Both the position numbers and the translations under genes were made by a program. A model generated the notes under the pieces. The model ran no database searches and was not told the DNA's origin. It worked only from the letters and a program-made list of their open reading frames with translations. Of a stretch of 64,000 nucleotides of DNA, positions 1 through 12,339 are shown piece by piece; positions within the stretch are counted from its first letter, which is position 1, and each line of letters opens with the position of its first letter. Origin of the DNA: Takifugu bimaculatus (lineage: Eukaryota; Chordata; Actinopteri; Tetraodontiformes; Tetraodontidae); the NCBI GenBank assembly GCA_004026145.2, contig CP034986.1, forward strand, positions 1,172,255-1,236,254, read 5' to 3'.

Positions 1-911
1 CAGGCAGGTTTTTCAGTTCTACCACAACTCAAGGTAGCGACACAGCATCAACACAGTCACTTCAGCATGTGGTTACACCTTATGGTCTTGTTCTACATGA
101 CACACACATGTAGCGTCGGAGAGATTGCACACTTTTCAGACAGGTCACACAGACATATACAGTACGTGCAAGATGAAGCGCTGGCATCGACAAGGATAAA
201 GTTATGGATGGAAATATCCTTCAAATACCATAAAACACTGACGTAACACTTGGGAAATATCGTATAGTTTGTAGAATATATTAAATATAAACTTAAATGT
301 AAATCTGCAGTGAATGAGGAGATATGGCTTCCTTCAGATACCATCCAGGCACAGTGCTGCAATGAGGCCGCGGCAATAAACAGCCTCTCATCCTGGTTTT
401 AATATCAGCGCTAAAAATGCTTTCAAAACATCTCATTTGCTGGGTGTCGTCACACTGGCTCAGACATAATGGAAGTGTAGCTTTGGGTTTGAATCTAGTC
501 TGGAAAACTGTCACCTGGAAGACACGACGCCTTTTTAAAAAAGGCCTAGTTGTTGCTAAAGACAGTAAACGTGGGGAAAATCGGCAGAAAATGCCCCCGA
601 ACTCAATTTGACCCCAGTTAAGCCTCTGCTGGGTTTTAGTATTAACACAATTTTCCACTGAAAAAAAATTCCATGATTAGAAAGGTGAATCTAACCTTTG
701 TCTGGGATGATTTTTTTAACCCAGCAATGAAGCCTCTAGTCATAAAAATAGGAATTTGCTGCATTTAGGTTACATAGTGGGAATACACATTCGGAATCGG
801 TTAGAATCTACAATACAGAGGAGCTACGCCACGGTGCACACTGGAAATGCTACACTCCTTTCCTTCAGTGGATGGACAAAAGCTGCAGTAAGGCAGAAGA
901 GGCACGTCTGT
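1..911 (-). other. pygm: pygm 3' untranslated region and flank
   Basis: This stretch follows the pygm stop codon on the minus strand. It should hold the 3' UTR and flanking DNA. I found no convincing AATAAA; the best candidate is an ATTAAA read on the minus strand at 398-403. No exon of another gene could be recognised. Confidence 0.5.
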
Positions 912-3900
912 TTATTGAAGATCATCTGGGGCGGCGATTTTCTCCAAGCTGGGTTCCACACCCCAGATCTCCTTGGCGTACTGGGAGATGGTACGATCGC
1001 TGGAGAATTTTCCGCAGCCAGCAATGTTGCGGATCACTTTCTTGGTCCACTCTTTAGGGTTCTGTTAAGAGGAGACGTTCAAGGCATGCATTAAAGTAAT
1101 GGAGTGGTTTCCGAGGTGGAGGCTGTTGCCACCAGGGGGCGCCAGAGTGCCTCAGAGAGTTTTAGGGCAGATGAAAAAGAAATGGAAAAATAACAAAATA
1201 ACTAATTACTTAAATTTAGAATTATTCTAAAATATTATTTAGACTCATATAAGATTTAAGGCTTATTTACCATTTTTGCTTTTATAATCGGCTGTTTGTG
1301 AAAACGCAATTTGATGTCCTATTGTGTGAAATATATGCTCTGATTCACAAATGTTTGTTGAAAAGAGTTGAAAAGTTGAAGTTTTTAAATATGTCAATTG
1401 TAGCTGAGCAATACCATCTTTTTATTTGTTTATTTTATTAGGTTTTTCATTAAGAATAAGCAAAAAGCAACTTGCAGTTGACAGGGAAATGCATTCTGGG
1501 TAATACTGAAAAAGAGCAGAACTTACGTTGATGTTTTATTTCAAGACACTGACCTTGTAGAGAGCGTTAACTTTCTCCTGACAGCTGATGTAATCTTCAT
1601 AATCTGCAAACACCTTGAACCTGTGGCAAAATTGAGAAATTGAAGATTTCATCACGTGACACGATCAAAAATGATGCTTCTCTCAGACTCCTCAGCAACC
1701 AAACGATCGCGCTCCGACCTGTCGTGGTGCATCAGCAAGTTGACAAGGTCCTTGAAGAGGTCGGGCTGGTTCGGGCTGAACGAGCCTCCAGATATCTGGT
1801 CCATGGCCTGTTTCAGCTCAGGGATGCGGTTGTAGTAGGACAAAGCATCATAACTGAGGACCAGAAAATAGGCCAATTAGTCCTTAGTTCTTGTTATGCT
1901 TCATCTGGAATCCATAGAAACTATACGAAAGAGGCCCTTTATAACTATTTGTGCTATGATTTATTGCTGTTATTGTTTAATTACTGTCACAGTTCTGTCA
2001 GTCTCATTAAAATCTTAACATGGACCTGATGCAGTGGTGATTTCTGCGTGTGTGCAGGAGGTTCACGCAGGCAGTGCTCACCCCTTCTTGTCTAGAGCCT
2101 CCACATCCTCCACCCTCATGCCGAAGATGAAGAGGTTCTCCTCTCCGGCTTCCTCCGCCATCTCCACGTTGGCTCCGTCCATGGTGCCGATGGTGAGGGC
2201 CCCATTCAGCATGAACTTCATGTTCCCAGTTCCAGAGGCTTCGGTGCCTGCTGTGGAGATCTGCTCAGACAGGTCAGCAGCAGGAATGACTGCAGACAGG
2301 GAGAGGGGAAACCCTTAATCCATCCCATCATCAGTCCATTTTACATTGTTTATTAAGGGAAAATGAGTTCCAGTATATGAGGAAAATATTCAAACTCAAA
2401 GTTTGACATCTGTCGCTTATCTTCAAGATTCATAATCAGGATTAATCCACACCTACCCAGTGATTCTGTTTTATCCTTCCAACCGCTGAAGGGGCTGAAA
2501 GTTATATATCTAATATGATGTAATCATTCTTTAGAACACTAATTTTCATCATCAAGAAACACAAAAACATCAGGCCATTCAAAAAGAAGAGCAAACATGA
2601 AGCACCCCACTTTGCAGCGTCTTACCCTTCTCAGCCAGAGTGACTCTATAGTTCTCCAGGAAGATAACTTTTAGGTTGTCCCCGACAACGGGGTCATTAT
2701 TGACAACATCTCCAATGGATGTGATCAGCTTGATGATCATCTTGGCAGTGTGGTAACCAGGAGCTGCCTGGAAACACGGAGAGATGTTACGCAATGAGTC
2801 TTCTCTCCAGTGTGGGATGAACTTTAATCGCTTAATGTTGTTGTTTACAATGGAACTTTCTGGAAACAGTTGAGTGTGCATGACTGGGAATGCCTGTTTG
2901 AACTCTCGTCATTTATGTCATATTATTGCGGTTGAAAGCCATCTTTTCTCATGAAGTTGAATTTCCACATCCAAGCCCAGTCCTCAAGGGCCATAATCCA
3001 GCCAGGTCTTCTGTCCTACCATGTAGTCAGCGCTTCACCTGGGATCCTGCTCCCCTCAGTGAAGTGTTTCCTGCATGGCAGGACGGAAAACCAGGCTGGA
3101 TCACAGCGATGGCGATGGGGGTTTGACTCCTCTGCTGGATCCCATATTAACGATACACGTAAGTATGTTCAATGCCAGTGTTACTTACTTTTCCACCAAT
3201 CATGATGGTTCTGGGGGTCCACTGATTTTTTGGGTTCCTTCTTGATTCCTTTTGTAAAAGGATGGAATATATTTACCTTAAGATACAAGTGAAATATGTA
3301 AAGAAACCATCGGACACCTACGGTTGTACAGCGTGATGATGTGCAGACAGTTGAGCAGCTGCCTCTTGTACTCGTGGATCCTCTTCACCTGGACATCAAA
3401 CAGGGAGCTGGGGTTGATCTTCACCTTGTAGTGCTCCTCCAGATAGGCAGCAAACTTCATCTTGTTCTCCTGGGAGGGGGCGTCAATGGTGGAACGTTAC
3501 GGAATGGTCTCAAAACCCTACAGTCAAAAACGTCTCTGATGGTCATTTCAATCGCTCACTTGTTTGACTTGGGCGACATCTCGAATGAAGGCATCATTGT
3601 CCACAAAGTTCAGAAGCCCCTTCAGTTGGTCCAGGTCGCAGATGTAGTCCTCACCAATCCTCTACGGATGTGTGGTTAGCAAAACAATCATTAGCATATC
3701 AAATACATTTTTCGGGGGAGTTTTATTATCAATAAGGCCTATTCTACTCAATGATCATCTACAGTTGGGATCAAAAATGGAGAACATCTCACAGTTTACT
3801 CAATTTCAAGGTCGCTGCCCAGTCACTGTGGAAATGATCCAAAGGACAGAATATCAGAATATCAGAGTATAATTGATTTGGTTGGGATGCTTATGCAGCA

Positions 3901-6900
3901 ACAGGTACGTGGTGGAGGGAACGTAAATGTTTATTGGAGCTTCCTTCTGTCTTTGGAGACAAATTTATGGCTAAGAAACTCTCTATGGCGAAAGAGTCTC
4001 AAAGCATAAGAGAGCTGTGTGGCTCCGCCCCTTTACCAGCTTTAACCGGAGCAGAACCCCGGTCCTGAGTGGCTGGAACACTTTAACGCGGTTTGAGTGT
4101 GTTTCACTGGGCATTTATGGACAGTAGGAGACCTGCAGGGAGATTTTCAACATGCTCTCATAAGACCTCCTGTAAGTGAGCAATTTTTGTTTTTTTGCAA
4201 AAATAAAGAAATACATCACTGATACAACCTTTAAGAGCAGCGTGAGGGACAAGTGCTATTGTTGATTGTTGCAACCTTTAGAAACGGAATTCAGACGTGT
4301 GCTTCAGCCTCTAATTCCAATCCTCGGTTGTGTTTGGTTAAAGAGCCCTAATTATTTTGGAGAACCATGTTCTAGTAGCCGGGTGCAGTCACAACATAAA
4401 TACCTTCAGATTCTGAGCATTGTTACTCTCATTTTGCTCCCCGTTGTAGCTAAAAAGGCGAAATCGTGGTAACTCTGGGGCGCAGACGCACCTCTGCGAT
4501 GGCCTCTGCCAGGCCAGGGTTGCACATGACCAGCCAGCGCCGGGGAGTGATGCCGTTGGTCTTGTTCTGAAACTTCTGGGGGTCGGCCTCATAGAAATCT
4601 TTGAACCTGCGCGATAACAGGACAATCTCTGATCATCATCATCATCATCAGTGTGATGTCAGCGAGGCTCGAGGGTTTTGTAACTCTATCCTAGAGGGCA
4701 GGTGGGGGCGCTGAGGTCGTCTTACACAGTCTTCTTGATGATTTCAGAGTGGATGCGAGCCACTCCGTTGACGGCGTGAGACCCCACGATGCACAGATGA
4801 GCCATGTTGATTTTCTTAGCGTCGCCTTCCTCGATCAGGGACATTCGGCGCAGACGGTCGTTATCTCCAGGGTAGAGCTTGCTGATGCGCTGGAGGGACA
4901 AACCAATGAGCTTCGGAACGCTTTCCTGGCAGCATCCACACACGCTGTGGAAATCCTGGCTCGGACTTATTAGATGAATGGAATAAATATAGCAACATAA
5001 ACGGGGGGCAGATTGTACCTCAAGGTGCCTCCTGTTTATCTCATAGATGATGTCCAAATGACGGGGCAGCAGGGTCTTGAAGAGGTCAATGGGCCAGCGC
5101 TCCAGCGCCTCAGGGAGGACGGTGTGATTGGTGTATGCACAGGTCCGCACCACAATGTCCCAGGCCTGGAAATGAAAGGAGAGGGTCCAGTTATGCTGGG
5201 AGAGACAGCAGACGTCTGTAGCCTCATGGCAGCTTTGGATGAGAGGCAACACATCAAACACAGACCTTTTCCCAGCTGAGCTTCTCTGTGTCCACAAGGA
5301 TCCGCATCAGTTCAGGGATTGCTAGAGCGGGATGGGTGTCATTCAGCTGGATGGCCACCTGCGGACGAGCACCGAGATTTGAAACAACATCTGTAAACAT
5401 CTGTGCGTCTGTTGTAAGCCTGAGGTGGCTGCAATGTGCGTGGTCATGAGCTTGTATCAACATAACTGTGCACCCATGTTAACCTGGTGGGGAACCTTTT
5501 ATACTTTAACTGGAGCATTAAACAGTACTGGGTGACACATATTGTCAAATCATTTAACAGTATAAAATCAGGATTTATGGATAAATCCCCCCGAAAAACT
5601 GACTGGAAGTCAGGAACCCATAGTCACACCAAACCAACTGGTATGTTTTATCAAAATTACATGAATAGAGATACTTGCGTGAGTTACTTGACAAATGAAG
5701 GCAATTAAATTAAACCCTAAAGGTCAACAGTCATAGAACTGCTCCAAGAATACATTTATTAGGCTAACGAGGGACTTGCTATTATTATAATAAATATCCT
5801 TGAAAAGCCGAACGACTATAATTATTATATTATTAATACAAACATGTGACCACAAGAGGGCGCCCAAGACGCGAACTCGGGCTTCGATCCAGCGCTTGGA
5901 GGACCGGTCTGTGAACAATCTCTCTGGTTACACAGGGATCGTGTCACAGAGACCAGATTAAAGTTTTCTATGTTAATTGTTTCCTCCTCATCCTCGAGGT
6001 TTAGTCATGGAGAAATCCATCACACTTTTCATGAGGAAGTGGAACCAGGCAGCGTGCCATAAACTTTGATTGTAAAGAAGTTGTACTTCAGAGAAAATAC
6101 TTATTTCAACCTGGAGGACCTTAAAACACCTCTGGTAAACTCAGGTCGGCATTTATTTGGCCTCCAATGCAAAGATGGACAAGATTAGGAGAAGACATTC
6201 TCAAAATGATGCATTTGTTACTTGCAGGTCGGACTTCTGTAGTTTATTGAGGAGCCTCCAGTTGATCTAAACTGCTGCAGCCAGATTTTTGACGTGAATT
6301 AGCAATTGACTTCAACTACCAGTAGATTTTTGGGGGGAATTTGAGGTCTCCAACCTTGTCGGGCAGCGTAGAAAGGTCCAGTCGCACAAAATCCGTGGAG
6401 CCAAACTTGGAGGCCTTAAATCTGCGGATGATGTCCTGAAGAGTTGCAGCCACAACAAAGTACTCCTGTTTCAAACGGAGCTCCTTCCCTTCAAAGAACT
6501 GCGCCATAAATAAAACATTAAACAATATTTAGGATTTCAGAACGCAAACAAATTCCTATTTACACTTCTGGCTGTTCCAGAGATACATCAGCATTTATTA
6601 ATACGACTAACTGATCCCCACTGTAGTTAATTAAATTAAAATTTAAAAAAGAAACAATAAATAAACCATTTTTAAAATATTGCCCAACACTCCCATTTTA
6701 TCCTATATTCTGAGTGTTTTTTTTTTAATAATTTGGGACCATAAATGTCTCAACCGTCCACCCAGGAACACAATATTTGGTATAATTCAGTGTCATTAAT
6801 CGATGTCTCAGCAGTTAAACGTGTTAGTTGTTAAGAAATGTTAAACCGAACGATCAATATAAAACTGCAGAGGGTGAAACACAGCTCCACTCACGTTGTC

Positions 6901-9742
6901 GTTGGGGTAGAGAACCCTGGAGATGTTCTCGGCTAGGTTTCGGTCCAGCACAGCCTGGATGTATCCGCCCACGTTAACTGTGGCCAAGCAGCAGCGATTA
7001 AACGAGCGTTTCTGCGGCACGATCGCGGCTCAGCAGCGCAGGAGACGGCACTTACAGTCTTTCAGGTTGAAGTCGCACGGCGCCTTCGCGGACCAAAGCC
7101 TCATGGTGTTGACAATGTTGTTTCGGTAGCCAGGAACTGGGGTGTCGTAAGGGAGAGCCAACACCACCTGGGCCGCAGTCAAGTTATCATGTGACAGATG
7201 GTGGGTTTTGATTTGAATAACTAAAGCAGCCTTTATCTAACCTGGGTGTCGACCCACTTGACTCCTTCATCTGTGTATTCCACGCGGCCGTAGAAGTGGA
7301 CAGGCCGCATGTACTCGGGGCGAGCCTTCTCCCAGGGGTTGCCATAGCGCAGCCAATCGTCGGCTTCCTCCACCTGTGGAAACAGGCACCGGTAGGAGCT
7401 CCCACATACTCCCGTCTGTTTCAAACTCTGACTTTTGAACTGAAATATTGACTTAGTGTCCACACTTATGGCCCTTTCCACCAGCATTTGTAACATTTAT
7501 TACCAGAGCGACCTAATTTATCTTGGTGAAAAAACCCAGGTAAACTGTGCAGTTTGCTTTTCCACTGCACCTTAATATCCAAGAAATTTTTTTTGTTATT
7601 AAAAACTCATTTTGAGCCTCAAACTCCCTACTGAATACTTTTGAAAGGAGTCCCTGGACCCCTGGGGAAAAGGTACATAAATAAATTATACTTTTAAATA
7701 AAAATCAGGTTTCTTCAAAAAATCCCAGGTTAACAATTAATGTTTTTTCATGTGGAAAACGGACTAAAGTTAGATTAGCCCTTTATGGGCATCACTAGTT
7801 TCCATTCATTTTAATATCTGAGCATTTTTGCATAGTATTGGTTTTCCTGCCCTGAGACATTTGACACATTCTTTCCCCTCTTCCTGCTCTAAAAGATTCT
7901 TTGTCACTAATCTGTGGCCAAAAAAACCGTCATGGACTCCACAGTCGGGTCCATCCGGTCGACACACCTGCCAGCCACTGACGATCTTCTGGTTGAAAAT
8001 GCCAAATTCGTATCGTATCCCATATCCATAAGCAGCGAGGCCCAGAGAGGCCATGGAGTCCAAAAAGCAAGCTGAGGGAAGAGGGAGGACAAAACGTGAG
8101 ACGAGACATCGATATAAATCTCATGGTCGATGGAGCGGGACTGCGGGTGCGAGCTCACCGGCCAGGCGGCCCAGACCGCCGTTGCCAAGGCCGGCGTCTT
8201 CCTCCATGTCCTGCAGCTCCTCCATGTCCAGCCCTAGCTGGAGAGGACACGGGCAGAAAATGGTGGAGAAATGATGAGGACAGGCAGAGCCAGCGCTCCC
8301 CATGGGCATCAGAGGAGGTGGCCTAGGGCGCCACCTGCTGGAGCCTCCTTGTATGATAATTAAACGAAAGGTTCAGAGAAGCAGGAGCGACTTCCGGTTT
8401 GCATCACCTGGTATGTGGCTTCATCGCAGGCGTTTTCCAGTGCCAGGTTAACCATGGTGTTCTGAAGAGTCCGGCCCATGTAGAACTCAAGGGAGAGGTA
8501 ATACACCCTCTGCAGGACAAAACCGAGAAGACAACCTGTATTATTCATTCAATTCACCTCCGTTTATGCAAAGTGTGTTACAATCCAGACGGTCGACCCC
8601 CCCGACCAAGCAACAGCAGGACAAATCTTCCATTTTACCAGGAGGAAACCTTGAGCTGGACCCGGCTGGTACAGGGGGACCACAATACTCAAGCATGTAT
8701 GTGTGCTAAACAAACATAAGGGATGATATAAGTGGAAACAACCCCTATTATTGGTGGCTGCTGTGAGGGTGTGGAAGAAAGGCAGCCTACAAATATCAAC
8801 CATGTCGTTCCACAATCCGCAGGAAACAGTTGATATTTTTGGAAAATGCTGGTTATCAACCAGGAGTTAAAAAGAGATCAAAGGAAAAGCTTGTTTTAAG
8901 CGAACAGAAGAGACTCTATAGTCAGGCTGTGGGGTCTGAATTTTAGAGCTGTTGACGTTTTAATTAGATAAATTCCATCAAATGAGTGGCTGGGTGCATC
9001 CATGCAGCGTGTAGCCATTTTGTGATATCATGGCGACCAGGGCAGGATGGAGGGTGTTATGTAATACCCCCAACAACCAGTTGCGTCTCCGCGCACTGTG
9101 CGACTTTAACGCAGCAGCTATATTCTCACACAAATATTTAGGGGGGTAAAAAACAGGAAATAAGAAACCAGTCGAAGGCCGCGGGGCGGCCCTCTGAGTG
9201 GCGCACGGCGCGTCAGGTCGCGCTCGCTTGACGGATGGATGCGCGGGCACATTATGTAACGGTCGGGATCACGGTGAGATCAGCCAGACTGGGCCAGAGG
9301 CAAATTCGGTTCGTCTGAGCCCGGTTGAAGGTTGTTTCATTGGAACGTGCCAAACAAACAAAGTGATATCACAATTTAAATAGGAAGTGGAAATGCGTGC
9401 GTGTGCGTGTGCTGCATACTGCTGCAGAGTGCACCCCCCCCCCCCCCAAACCCGATCAGCTGTGGACGTGAGAGGATCCTGCGGCATCACTTTTCTTACT
9501 TTCGGGTCCTTCTCATAATAATGCTGCTGTGTCCGGATCCAGCGGCCCACCAGGTGGTCCCGGACCGTGTTGGCCAGAGCGAAGTAGTAATCCCGTTTGG
9601 TGGCCACATTGCGATCTTTCACCAGAGTGAAGTGGAGATGACGGTTAAAATTTGTCTTCAGGTCCGCGACGTTTTCGAGTCCCGCCAGTCCCCGCACGGA
9701 GATCTGCTTCCTTTTTTCCTGGTCTGTCAGAGGCTTGGCCAT
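912..9742 (-). CDS. pygm: Muscle glycogen phosphorylase (20 coding exons, one extra base in exon 15)
   Basis: Cytosolic PLP enzyme that releases glucose-1-phosphate from glycogen. Exons, in gene order: 9500-9742, 8408-8509, 8159-8237, 7968-8071, 7242-7373, 7056-7167, 6895-6977, 6355-6498, 5266-5358, 5019-5165, 4726-4889, 4492-4606, 3560-3661, 3322-3469, 3189-3248, 2626-2767, 2082-2289, 1719-1853, 1554-1620, 912-1061. The start MAKPLTDQEKRKQISVRG carries the Ser that phosphorylase kinase modifies. Exon 3 has DAGLGNGGLGRLA. Exon 17 has EASGTGNMKFMLNG with the PLP lysine. The reading ends KIAAPDDLQ. Exons sum to 2530 bp, one more than 843 codons. The surplus lies in exon 15, where AAA AAT CAG TGG ACC is disrupted by a sixth A (plus-strand T run 3226-3231). 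Without it the protein is 842 aa, as in human. The exon 18 donor is the weak GTCGGA. Muscle rather than brain or liver type is inferred from sequence resemblance and from its place beside sf1. Confidence 0.95.
1128..1144 (+). promoter_or_regulatory. CTCF-like site
   Basis: GCCACCAGGGGGCGCCA in the last pygm intron matches the vertebrate CTCF core (CCASYAGRKGGC). It is a sequence match only; occupancy is unknown. Confidence 0.45.
5850..5864 (+). promoter_or_regulatory. CTCF-like site
   Basis: CCACAAGAGGGCGCC in pygm intron 8 fits the CTCF core on the plus strand. Sequence match only. Confidence 0.4.
8328..8341 (-). promoter_or_regulatory. CTCF-like site
   Basis: GCGCCACCTGCTGG, which reads CCAGCAGGTGGCGC on the minus strand, lies in pygm intron 2 and is a full CTCF core match. 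Its orientation is opposite to the sites at 1128 and 5850. Confidence 0.45.
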
Positions 9743-9866
9743 GATTCCCGACACGCTGCAGGATTTTATTTGTTATTTTTTTTTTAAAGGAATGTTAAAT
9801 GTAATTGCTCCGTCCCTCTTCTGAGCGCAACCAGCGTGGACCGGCAGCGCTGGACCTGATCTTGGG

Positions 9867-9874
9867 TATATATA
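9867..9874 (-). promoter_or_regulatory. pygm: TATA box of pygm
   Basis: TATATATA sits about 125 bp upstream of the pygm ATG. That leaves room for a start site near 9840 and a 5' UTR of about 100 bp. A TATA promoter is usual for a strongly tissue-specific muscle gene. The start site itself is inferred. Confidence 0.5.
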
Positions 9875-10129
9875 CCTTCACCGGCTTCCATCAAGCTACA
9901 AAAATCGATCGTTTTCCTGTCGTTTATCTTACTTCCGGTTTTAAAAATAAAACTCCAGTAGAGAACAACTGCATAGAACTGGTAAATAAAGTATCCCAAA
10001 CGTCACTGTTATCAGGCGATTCATTCTGACTTTCGTTTTCTTGTCAAAATGTGGTACAAACAAGAGCCAATATTGTCATTTTCATCAGTTAAAATTACTG
10101 TTCCTGTTTATACTGTTTAGTGTTTTGCC

Positions 10130-10365
10130 AATTTCCGCATTGTAAATACATCGTAAAAACATCAAAACTACAAAGAAAGTTGATGAAATAACAAATACCA
10201 AAAATAAAATATTTTAGTCCTCAAAGTAGCCACCCTTAGCTTTGAGGGGGTTTTCTTTAACACTTAAATCCATAAGTGTTCCCTCATAGTATCCACGCCG
10301 TCGATCATGTAAAAAAAAGAGCTGTTAAATGAGATGTGTCCAAACTTTTGACTGGTAGTTTATGC
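10130..10365. repeat. Degenerate DNA-transposon-derived fish repeat
   Basis: Pieces of a repeat widespread in ray-finned fishes are visible in order: ACATCAAAACTAC, then TCAAAGTAGCCACCCTTAGC, then the characteristic end GTGTCCAAACTTTTGACTGG. The interior is diverged and shortened. The assignment rests on recalled consensus motifs, so the boundaries are approximate. Confidence 0.5.
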
Positions 10366-12110
10366 ATATAATTTTTGCAATGAATGCTTGTATAAAAAGA
10401 ATCCAATGCTCTTATATATCTAACAACCAACCTGCTTGATTCAGACAAAATCTTAATGCTCAGTCTGTGCCAAAAAGAGCTTTTTTTTTTTCTTTTGCCC
10501 CAGTTAAAGCCACTTCCGGTGCTGTGCATAACTTATTGTTAGGAAGGATTTGCGAAAACGTCTCCACCAGGGAAATGTCTCCATCACAGGCTGCAGCACC
10601 TCCAAAAAAAATAGAATTAAAATCAGTCTCAACATACAAGAAACCACAATGAACAACACAAACACTTATTATAAAAGTACACAAGAAAATTAGCTTTTCA
10701 CACACAACTCACAGTGGCCTCTGTCTAAAAAGGAAGTCCCTATCTCATGCACACAAAGTTCTTTATCACGCCAGCATAGTGCCAGAAAGAGCTAAAAACA
10801 AAGACTGGCCTTGTCAGAGCCTTAAAGAGGACAGAGCTGAGGGGGAAAAAATTAAGAAAAAAAAAATTACAAAAGGAGCCCAATCAGGGAGGGCCCATAG
10901 ATCGAAACCAGCAGGAACTTGTGGTCAGCGCCATTACCCCTGCTGCAGAACAAGGGAGTCCAAAAAAAGTTGACTTGTCACATCTGGTGGACATAAACTC
11001 ATAGGATGATGTTTAGAGAATAAAAAGTGTAAAGAACCTACCGGTACATATGTGTGCCAAGTAATGCGAGAGGATAAAAGCTACAGCACACCACCGTTGT
11101 CTTCTTTGAGCATCATGGGAACTGTAGTCTCCTTTTAAACAACTCTACCCCTAGAATAAAACAAATTACTCCTGTTTTTATCTGATTTACATATTTGTTT
11201 GCGGCTCTAGACTCCCTTGTGTACCAGAACTTTGCAAGAGGGCTGGGAGGAGCAGCAGTGCCGGAGATCCCCGGAGCATTGTTAAGTCGTCCTTGTGCAA
11301 GTTATTGACATTTTGCAGTGACTCAGAACACCAGTCCAAGGATCTCCATATAAAGCAGCTCACTATATTTAGAGCACTTCAAACCAGTCCTACAAGGGCC
11401 ACAATCCAGCAGGGTTCACTGTCCAACCAGGACTGGGTTTATCACAGTTTAATATATTTCAAATCAGTCCGGCGATCTTTGAAAGAAGGGACCAGACGAC
11501 ACTTTGCCAAAAATGGTGAAACTGATCAATTTAATGATTAAAAAAAATATACAAACAGGTATTCAAGCTATGACTTAAACCAGAAACAGTAAAAGTAACT
11601 GTTTTCTTTGCTAATGACTGCAGGGGCAATATTTTTCAGTTTCATGCAAAAATAACACGGCACAGGAAATGAGACGAATATAGAGAACAATTACTCTACG
11701 TTTTGGGTTCTCGAAGACCTAACAGATAGTCTGATGCTCTTATTTTGTAGTAGCATCTCCACTGATTCTTAACTTGTGTTTTTGGGCAGAGTGAAAATTA
11801 AAATGGCAGATTTTACAGTGTTGGAACTGACGGGACAGGTGAAATTTGACAATGTTCATTTTTCCCAAGTGCAGCTGTACCTGGTGAAGCCTTCCCCTTA
11901 AAGTCAGGCGGATCAAACATTACTGTGCTCTTCAGAAATTTAGTGCCAAGTTATTGACATCTGGGATAAAAAAAAAAAAAAAAAAAAGAACATACTTTGT
12001 AAAGAAACCACATTAACAGAAAGTAATAATTTAGTCTGACATGCTTAAGGCATGCAAAAAAACCAAATCCAATTCAACTTTCCAAAAGCCAACACAATGC
12101 TCAGCAGGAA
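10366..12110. other. Intergenic DNA between pygm and sf1
   Basis: No exon of a known family could be read on either strand. It contains a poly-A run at about 11969-11988 and one promoter-type motif at 11110-11128 (see next entry). Confidence 0.5.
11110..11128 (-). promoter_or_regulatory. ZNF143/SBS-type promoter motif
   Basis: GCATCATGGGAACTGTAGT is the reverse complement of ACTACAGTTCCCATGATGC, which closely fits the vertebrate ZNF143/SBF element (ACTAYRNNNCCCR). The motif usually marks core promoters. No gene start is otherwise visible here, as it lies about 1 kb downstream of the sf1 3' end. Confidence 0.45.
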
Positions 12111-12116
12111 TTTATT
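12111..12116 (-). terminator. sf1: Poly(A) signal of sf1
   Basis: TTTATT on the plus strand gives AATAAA on the minus strand 224 bp past the sf1 stop codon, implying a short 3' UTR. Confidence 0.5.
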
Positions 12117-12339
12117 TTCCACAATATGTACATACATATAGTATGAAACATACGATGGATCTCTGACCAACGTACGATAACCTGCCGTATAGGAACAAAT
12201 TCCATTAGTTTAAGTTACACAACCGGACAAAGTGAACTCGCTGTCGTCTCAAATTAAGTCTTCACAATATTGATAATCAACAAAAATAAAGCACTGCTCA
12301 TCTTTTCTGCACAATGTGTAGAAGTACAACTCTGCAGGG

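Noticed and set aside
5850..5900. tRNA-like segment (GGGCTTCGATCC)
   Set aside because: Only a T-arm-like stretch; no matching acceptor or D arm, and no A box at the right distance.
9740..9754. Upstream GTG start of pygm (MSGIMAKP)
   Set aside because: GTG is an unlikely start. The ATG at 9742 gives MAKPLTDQEK, matching the family start.
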